Positions 5,277-9,365 of a stretch of DNA of 9,365 bases are shown one piece after another. Position 1 is the first letter of the stretch. Every line of letters starts with the position of its first letter. The stretch spans positions 1 through 9,365 of the forward strand of contig JAISNZ010000187.1 in the NCBI GenBank assembly GCA_031275955.1, read 5' to 3'. The notes below the pieces were generated by a model. It did not search any database, had not been told where the DNA came from, and was given only the letters and a program-made list of their open reading frames with translations. The DNA is from Desulfovibrio sp. Its GTDB lineage: Bacteria; Desulfobacterota; Desulfovibrionia; Desulfovibrionales; Desulfovibrionaceae. The translations under genes were made by a program, and so were the position numbers.

Positions 5277-7931
5277 TTATTTCTTTTTCCGCAAAGGCGC
5301 GTTTTTGGCCTTGGCGAGGATTTTGTCCCGGATCGTTTCAAAGCGCAGAATCGTGCGCAGGGAGGCGATCCCCAGCGCCAAAATACTGACAACGAAAAAA
5401 AGGGCCTTCTGCACGTTCCAGCGTTCGCTGGAGATGAGGGAGGCGGTCCAGTCCATCCCGATTTTATCTCCATAGATCAGCAGCAGGGGCAGAAGGACGA
5501 AGATGATGATAATTCCGCCCAGCTCACACCAGAAAAAGGTCTCGGCCACAGAGAGGAAAAAAAGAGTCGCATCGCGGACAATCCGCAGAAACTTGAGCCT
5601 GCCTTCCAGCTTTTTCAGGCGTTCCCCTTCCTGCTCTGTCAGCAACTGGGCCTTGCGGAAGGCGTCGGGAAGATGAAAGTTCGTGGCGTTGGCCCAGTTC
5701 AGGTTGAGGACGCTCTGGTTGTACGTTTTGTTGAAATCCACCAGGGCCGAGGGGAAGGGAAACCAGGAGGATTCCTCGTGGATGGCGCGCAGGCGTTCGG
5801 AGTATTCCTTGAATTTCCCCTTCATGGCGCGGCTTTCCCGGGTAACGAAGGACTGCATCTCCTGCTCCACCTGGGCGTGCCCGGAGACCAGCAGTTGGAA
5901 GGCGACATAGTTGCTGCCGGACTCCAGTTGCAGAAGCTTGCTGATTTGTCCGCTCATCTTTTCCGCAAAAGGGTGTTCCGGCAGGAACCAGGAGGAAAGA
6001 TCCTCCTGCAGGCGGCGCAGCTGGAGGGCTTCCTCCCCGGCCCTGCCTTTCATGGCGAGCCAGAGGGAATGGAGAAAGGTTGTGATCTGCACATGGCCGC
6101 GTTCCATTTCGGGGTCGAGGAGGATCTTGTTGAAATAATGGGGGTTATTCTCCACCAGATCCCTGAGGCCGTTCAGGATCTGGGCGGAAAACCCGCTTTT
6201 GACCATGCAGACCGCCTTCCGGTAGGCAACCTCCCCCCAGCCGGGCAGGGCGCGGGCAATATGATCATAGGCCGCCATGGCCTGGGCGAAGCGGCTCTGG
6301 TATTCCAGAAGCCGGGCCTGCAAAAGCTGATGCCAGAACTGGACGATGGGGAAGGGGCTGCTCATTTCGGCTTCCCGCCAATAGGCGCGGGCCTTATCCA
6401 GATCCCCGCGCTCCAGGGCCACAAAGCCCCTCAGGGAGGGGATGCGGAAGTCCTTGGGAAAGCGGACGGCCAGATTCTGCAGTTCCTTTTCCGCATCCGG
6501 CAGATTTTTCCGTTCCGGGTAGTCGTCCAGGAGCTGCCGGACAGGGCTTCCGGCGTCATCGGGAAGAAGATCCGCCGCCATTTTGGCCGGTTCCTTGCTG
6601 CGCGCCCGCCAGAAAAAACGCATGGCCCTCGGCTGCAGGATCCAGTCAATATCGAAGAAAGCGTCCAGAAGAACGCCGGGGGCCGTTGTTTCCCGGATCA
6701 GGGCGGCAATGGCCGCGGTCCTTTCTTCTTCCGCGGAGGAGGAAAGACGCGCGTCTATCTCCCGCGTGGCCGCGCTCATGGCGGAAAAATCCAGTTGCGC
6801 CACCCGGTTCCAGACCCTGCCGTCATGTTCAGTCAGAATCCTGGCGGGACATGCGCCGGGGGCATGGCTGCGCTGGCCGCAATAAAAACATTGCGGATTC
6901 ACGCCGCCTATCAACTGCACGGGGACCAGCTGCGGCAGGCTGCCGCCCCCATCCCCGCCTTCCTGGCGCAAACCGACGCTGACCCAGTCGTCCGAGGTCC
7001 GGTTGGCCAGGGCAAAGCGCACATTGTGAAAGAAAAATCCCTCGCCCAGCATCAGGGCGTCCCGGATATACATGTGCGGATAGTCCGGAGTCAGCTGATC
7101 CCAGATCAGCCCGGCCTTGAGGGGAAGGTCCTGGTTAAAGTTCAATCCCTTGCGCTCAACCACCGCCAGCACGGAGGGCCAGTAGCGATCCGGATCTTCC
7201 GCCTTCAGGCGGGCCACCAGGGCAAGGAAGTCCCGGCACCAGTTTTTGAACTGGCGCAGCCCTTCCAGAGGGAACATGAGGAAAAAATCATGGACGAGAA
7301 AGCGGTATTTGTTGCGTTGCAACACCGTTTCCACCTGGGCAAAGAACTCCCGCCAGCCAATCTGGAAAGCCTTGTCCACGGGGCTGCCCACAGGGCGCAG
7401 AATGGCAAACCAGCCCATGGAGGACTGATAGGGGAGCCGGCCGTCCACCTCCATGCGCCGCCAGATTGCCGGGTCCATGCCCGGAGGCAGGTCGGCCGGG
7501 CGCTGATCAAGGGTAATCCCCGGTTGCCGGTCCACCATTTCCCGCATGGCCACATGTACCCAGATCCGGAAATCCTGCGGGTCCTCCTGGTGCTGCTTCC
7601 AGAGGGATTCATCAAAAATCAGATTCCTGTCGCCGTCCGTCCCCACGGCAATGCGGACCGGAAAGAGGGACAGAAAAACGGCGAGATGGTTGAACCGGGC
7701 CCACACCGCCAGGCGGGCGGAGGCCAGCAGGACATCGGTATTGAAAAAAAACCACAGGGCCTGAGCGTCAGATCCGGCGACGCGAACGCCGCCGTATTCC
7801 TCAAGGGTCTGCGCCAGAACAGGATTGACCTCGCCGCCGGGCCAGACAAGCCAGATGGCATAGCCGTCGGCCTGCATCTGCAACTGCCTGACCTCGGAGA
7901 ATTTTTCCTGAAGGGTTTGGAGCATGGGCAT
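5277..7931 (-). CDS. Membrane-anchored protein with CCHC zinc knuckle and TPR-like repeats
   Basis: This 884-residue protein has no function I can assign. The N-terminal ~330 residues are rich in Trp and Phe and look globular, with no signal peptide. Residues 348-361 form a CX2CX4HX4C zinc-knuckle pattern (C348, C351, H356, C361, core CFYCGQRSHAPGAC), common in eukaryotic and retroviral RNA-binding proteins but unusual in bacteria. Residues about 480-600 look like degenerate TPR helical hairpins (for example LRGFVALERGDLDKARAYWREAE). A charged helical stretch spans about 680-785. Two hydrophobic segments (about 788-820 and 842-862) precede a Lys/Arg-rich tail ending RKKK, so the bulk is probably cytoplasmic with a C-terminal membrane anchor. 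The ATG at 7931 has an AGGA about nine bases upstream. The gene is divergent from flagellin and is followed by the 76-residue ORF. The reading frame is secure; a role in flagellar or surface biology would be a guess. Confidence 0.85.
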   Translation of the reverse strand: MPMLQTLQEKFSEVRQLQMQADGYAIWLVWPGGEVNPVLAQTLEEYGGVRVAGSDAQALWFFFNTDVLLASARLAVWARFNHLAVFLSLFPVRIAVGTDGDRNLIFDESLWKQHQEDPQDFRIWVHVAMREMVDRQPGITLDQRPADLPPGMDPAIWRRMEVDGRLPYQSSMGWFAILRPVGSPVDKAFQIGWREFFAQVETVLQRNKYRFLVHDFFLMFPLEGLRQFKNWCRDFLALVARLKAEDPDRYWPSVLAVVERKGLNFNQDLPLKAGLIWDQLTPDYPHMYIRDALMLGEGFFFHNVRFALANRTSDDWVSVGLRQEGGDGGGSLPQLVPVQLIGGVNPQCFYCGQRSHAPGACPARILTEHDGRVWNRVAQLDFSAMSAATREIDARLSSSAEEERTAAIAALIRETTAPGVLLDAFFDIDWILQPRAMRFFWRARSKEPAKMAADLLPDDAGSPVRQLLDDYPERKNLPDAEKELQNLAVRFPKDFRIPSLRGFVALERGDLDKARAYWREAEMSSPFPIVQFWHQLLQARLLEYQSRFAQAMAAYDHIARALPGWGEVAYRKAVCMVKSGFSAQILNGLRDLVENNPHYFNKILLDPEMERGHVQITTFLHSLWLAMKGRAGEEALQLRRLQEDLSSWFLPEHPFAEKMSGQISKLLQLESGSNYVAFQLLVSGHAQVEQEMQSFVTRESRAMKGKFKEYSERLRAIHEESSWFPFPSALVDFNKTYNQSVLNLNWANATNFHLPDAFRKAQLLTEQEGERLKKLEGRLKFLRIVRDATLFFLSVAETFFWCELGGIIIIFVLLPLLLIYGDKIGMDWTASLISSERWNVQKALFFVVSILALGIASLRTILRFETIRDKILAKAKNAPLRKKK

Positions 7932-8009
7932 CGGCGTTCATCCTTCTGCCGGGAAAGCGGAGGTCTTCCGTATCGCCGGCTCCCGGGAAGTCCTGCAATA
8001 AACAGGCCA

Positions 8010-8040
8010 GGCGCTCCTCTCCAGGGAGAGGCCGGGCGCC
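8010..8040. other. Nested stem-loop in the leader of the 884-aa gene
   Basis: An outer GGCGC/GCGCC stem (8010-8014 / 8036-8040) encloses an inner CCTCTCC/GGAGAGG stem (8016-8022 / 8025-8031). On the minus strand the structure is about 80 bases upstream of the 884-residue gene and is followed by TGGCCTGTTTATTG, so it could act as a leader hairpin or weak attenuator. Its role is not established. The flanking 7932-8009 and 8041-8140 show no gene. Confidence 0.45.
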
Positions 8041-8147
8041 CTCCGTTTCCGCAGCCTTCCCGTGAGGCCCCGCTCTGCGGACCCGCCGCGACAGAACCTT
8101 CCCCGGACAGAAAGAGATCCCTCCGCGAATCCGCGGCGCATAGCTCC

Positions 8148-8176
8148 AAGCTATCCTTCCGCTTCCAGGCTGTCAA
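8148..8176 (-). promoter_or_regulatory. Possible sigma-70 promoter for the 884-aa gene
   Basis: On the minus strand a perfect TTGACA (8176-8171) is followed after 17 bases by TAGCTT, a partial -10. Transcription would then start near 8141 and leave a leader of about 210 nt containing the nested stem-loop at 8010-8040. The evidence is weak because only the -35 is a good match. Confidence 0.3.
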
Positions 8177-8214
8177 AAACTTGGGGAAACAGCCGGAAAA
8201 ATTTGCCTTTCCGG
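8168..8214. promoter_or_regulatory. Two dyads upstream of the flagellin sigma-54 promoter
   Basis: GGCTGT (8168-8173) and ACAGCC (8189-8194) form a dyad with a 15-base centre. CCGGAAA (8193-8199) and TTTCCGG (8208-8214) form a second, overlapping it by two bases, with an 8-base centre. They lie roughly 70-115 bp upstream of the -24 element. This is within the usual range for sites of the enhancer-binding activator that sigma-54 promoters require, such as an FlrC/FleR/NtrC-type regulator. Binding is inferred from position and symmetry only. A further short dyad, TAGCT/AGCTA, lies at 8141-8153. Confidence 0.4.
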
Positions 8215-8280
8215 GCAGGCGGCGGGCTGCATGCTCCTTTCTGCTGTGATAATCCATCGAAAATTATAAGAAAAATTTTT

Positions 8281-8297
8281 TTGGCATTTATATTGCT
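8281..8297 (+). promoter_or_regulatory. Sigma-54 (-24/-12) promoter of the flagellin gene
   Basis: TTGGCATTTATATTGCT matches the sigma-54 consensus YTGGCACGNNNNTTGCW. The invariant GG is at 8283-8284 and GC at 8295-8296, with the required 10 bases between them. The deviation is TT in place of CG after TGGCA. Transcription should start near 8308, giving a leader of about 24 nt that carries the ribosome-binding site. An A/T tract (8259-8282) immediately upstream may help bend the DNA. Confidence 0.8.
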
Positions 8298-8316
8298 TTC
8301 TCCCGGCAAACCCTTC

Positions 8317-8323
8317 AAGGAGG
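8317..8323 (+). promoter_or_regulatory. Strong ribosome-binding site of the flagellin gene
   Basis: AAGGAGG, a near-perfect anti-16S match, is followed by the 8-base A-rich spacer AAAAAAAC and then ATG at 8332. It fixes the start and fits a very highly expressed structural protein. Confidence 0.9.
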
Positions 8324-8331
8324 AAAAAAAC

Positions 8332-9225
8332 ATGTCTTTGGTCATAAACCACAATATGATGGCAATGAATGCGGCCAGGAACCTCGGCGTCTCCTATGAC
8401 AGACTTTCCACCTCAACCAGGCGCCTGTCCTCCGGCCTCCGCGTCAGCACCGCGGCGGATGACGCCGCCGGCCTGGCCATCCGCGAGCTGATGCGGGCGG
8501 AAATCGCGAGCATGAACCAGGGCGTCCGCAACGCCAACGACGCCATTTCGCTGATTCAGACGGCGGACGGCGCCTTGCAGGTTGTCGACGAAAAGCTCAT
8601 CCGCATGAAGGAGCTGGCTGAACAGGCGGCCACGGGCACCTACAATTCGGATCAACGCCTGATGATTGAATCCGAGTATCAGGCCATGGCCTCGGAAATC
8701 ACCCGGATTGCCAATGCCACGGATTTTAACGGCATCCACCTGCTCAACGGCAACCTGTCCAGGACCACCCACGACGGCTCGGGGCTCACGGCCACAGGCA
8801 AGCTGAAGATCCACTTCGGCACCGGCAACGACTCCGCCGAGGATTATTACTATGTCACCATCGGCGATTCCACGGCCTCCGCCCTGGGGGTCGGCAACAA
8901 CGCCACCGTGGGCAAGGCCGGATACACCATTTCCACGCAGGAGGCCGCCCAGAAGGCCCTGGAGGCCCTGAACCTGGCCATCATCTCCAAGGACAATATC
9001 CGCGCCCACCTCGGCGCCATGCAGAACCGCCTGGAAAACACCATCTCCAACCTGCAGATCCAGGCGGAAAACCTGCAGGCCGCCGAATCGCGGATTTCCG
9101 ACGTGGACGTCGCCTCGGAAATGACGGAATTTGTGCGCAATCAGGTCCTCTCTCAGGCCGCCGTAGCCATGCTCGCGCAGGCCAACTCCCTGCCGCAGAT
9201 GGCCCTCCAGCTCATCGGAGGCTGA
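8332..9225 (+). CDS. fliC: Flagellin
   Basis: This 297-residue flagellin is the subunit of the flagellar filament, exported unfolded through the flagellar type III apparatus. The N-terminal D0/D1 region (MSLVINHNMMAMNAARNL, RLSSGLRVSTAADDAAGLAI, NANDAISLIQTADGAL) and the C-terminal D1/D0 region (RAHLGAMQNRLENTISNL, SRISDVDVASEM, ending ALQLIGG) are canonical. The variable centre is short, about residues 140-200, so the outer D2/D3 domains are minimal. Residues IRMKELAEQ (90-98) match the TLR5-recognised segment of Salmonella FliC, with Arg91 and Leu95 kept. As usual for the family there are no cysteines. The ATG at 8332 is fixed by an AAGGAGG ribosome-binding site, and a sigma-54 promoter lies 35 bases upstream of the ATG. 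The gene appears monocistronic, with a probable terminator after it. It may be one of several flagellin paralogues, which the window cannot show. Confidence 0.97.
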   Translation: MSLVINHNMMAMNAARNLGVSYDRLSTSTRRLSSGLRVSTAADDAAGLAIRELMRAEIASMNQGVRNANDAISLIQTADGALQVVDEKLIRMKELAEQAATGTYNSDQRLMIESEYQAMASEITRIANATDFNGIHLLNGNLSRTTHDGSGLTATGKLKIHFGTGNDSAEDYYYVTIGDSTASALGVGNNATVGKAGYTISTQEAAQKALEALNLAIISKDNIRAHLGAMQNRLENTISNLQIQAENLQAAESRISDVDVASEMTEFVRNQVLSQAAVAMLAQANSLPQMALQLIGG

Positions 9226-9265
9226 GCGATTTTTCCATCCGGCTGAGGCAGACCAAAGACAGAAG

Positions 9266-9298
9266 GCCCGGGGAGGCATCCGCCCCCCCGGCGCTTTT
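9266..9298 (+). terminator. Probable rho-independent terminator of fliC
   Basis: About 40 bases past the flagellin stop, CCGGGG (9268-9273) pairs with CCCCGG (9286-9291), with some further inner G/C pairing possible. GCGC and then TTTT (9295-9298) follow. The T-run is short and slightly separated from the stem, so confidence is moderate. Confidence 0.55.
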
Positions 9299-9307
9299 CC
9301 CCTTCCT

Positions 9308-9358
9308 CCGCCCCGGGAAAGCGCGCCGCCCAAAGGCGTTTCCCCCTTCGCGGGGCGG
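9308..9358. other. Second stem-loop downstream of fliC
   Basis: CCGCCCCG (9308-9315) pairs with CGGGGCGG (9351-9358). Alternatively or partly together, GGGAAA (9315-9320) pairs with TTTCCC (9339-9344), extended by CGC/GCG. Just past it, at the window edge, is GGGAAAAAT, which read on the minus strand is a T-run before the hairpin, not after it. It could be a backup terminator, an mRNA stability element, or belong to the next gene, which is not visible. Confidence 0.35.
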
Positions 9359-9365
9359 GAAAAAT

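Noticed and set aside
5673..8249. Long plus-strand open frame (about 858 codons) opposite the 884-residue gene
   Set aside because: It has the same compositional shadow character, with no ribosome-binding site or domain. The minus-strand frame has a start signal, membrane segments and a zinc-knuckle motif.
8245..8253. Extended -10 (TGTGATAAT) or sigma-28 -10 (GATAA) upstream of flagellin
   Set aside because: No matching -35 is found at the proper spacing for either sigma factor. The sigma-54 element closer to the gene is far better.
8455..8910. Flagellin as a substrate of the oligosaccharyltransferase (N-X-S/T sites at residues 128, 141, 166 and 190)
   Set aside because: Flagellin is exported from the cytoplasm through the flagellar channel and should not meet the periplasmic active site of PglB. 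None of the sites has Asp or Glu at -2.

Overview
The window is GC-rich DNA (with a few short AT-rich islands) from a bacterium. The gene set suggests a Desulfovibrio-type sulfate reducer: a single-subunit PglB/STT3 oligosaccharyltransferase, a flagellin with a sigma-54 promoter, and RlmH, RsmG and ThiD of ordinary proteobacterial type. The taxon is inferred from protein-family flavour and base composition, not from a marker gene.

Layout. Positions 80-544 (+) encode RlmH, the 23S rRNA pseudouridine-1915 methyltransferase. It converges, with only 9 bases between stop codons, on a minus-strand cluster read in the order thiD (4679-3855), rsmG (3792-3100) and a pglB/stt3 oligosaccharyltransferase (3103-554). 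rsmG and pglB overlap by an ATGA, so this is probably one operon joining thiamine salvage, 16S rRNA methylation and protein N-glycosylation. Upstream of thiD lies about 350 bp without genes (4680-5028). It is packed with hairpins and short repeats, including a 16-bp perfect stem, and looks like REP/MITE-type intergenic repeat DNA.

A second minus-strand pair follows: an 884-residue membrane protein of unknown function (7931-5277) and, 17 bases downstream, a 76-residue orphan (5259-5029). The large protein carries a CCHC zinc-knuckle motif, a helical-repeat (TPR-like) middle and two transmembrane segments near its basic C-terminus. I cannot assign it a function, and it is the most novel item here.

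A 400-bp divergent intergenic region (7932-8331) separates it from a flagellin gene (8332-9225, +). That region holds a correctly spaced -24/-12 sigma-54 promoter just before the flagellin, dyad symmetries further upstream that could bind an enhancer-binding protein, and a nested stem-loop in the presumed leader of the 884-residue gene. A probable terminator follows the flagellin.

I see no CRISPR array, transposase, tRNA or rRNA. The long open frames opposite the oligosaccharyltransferase and the 884-residue gene are compositional shadows.
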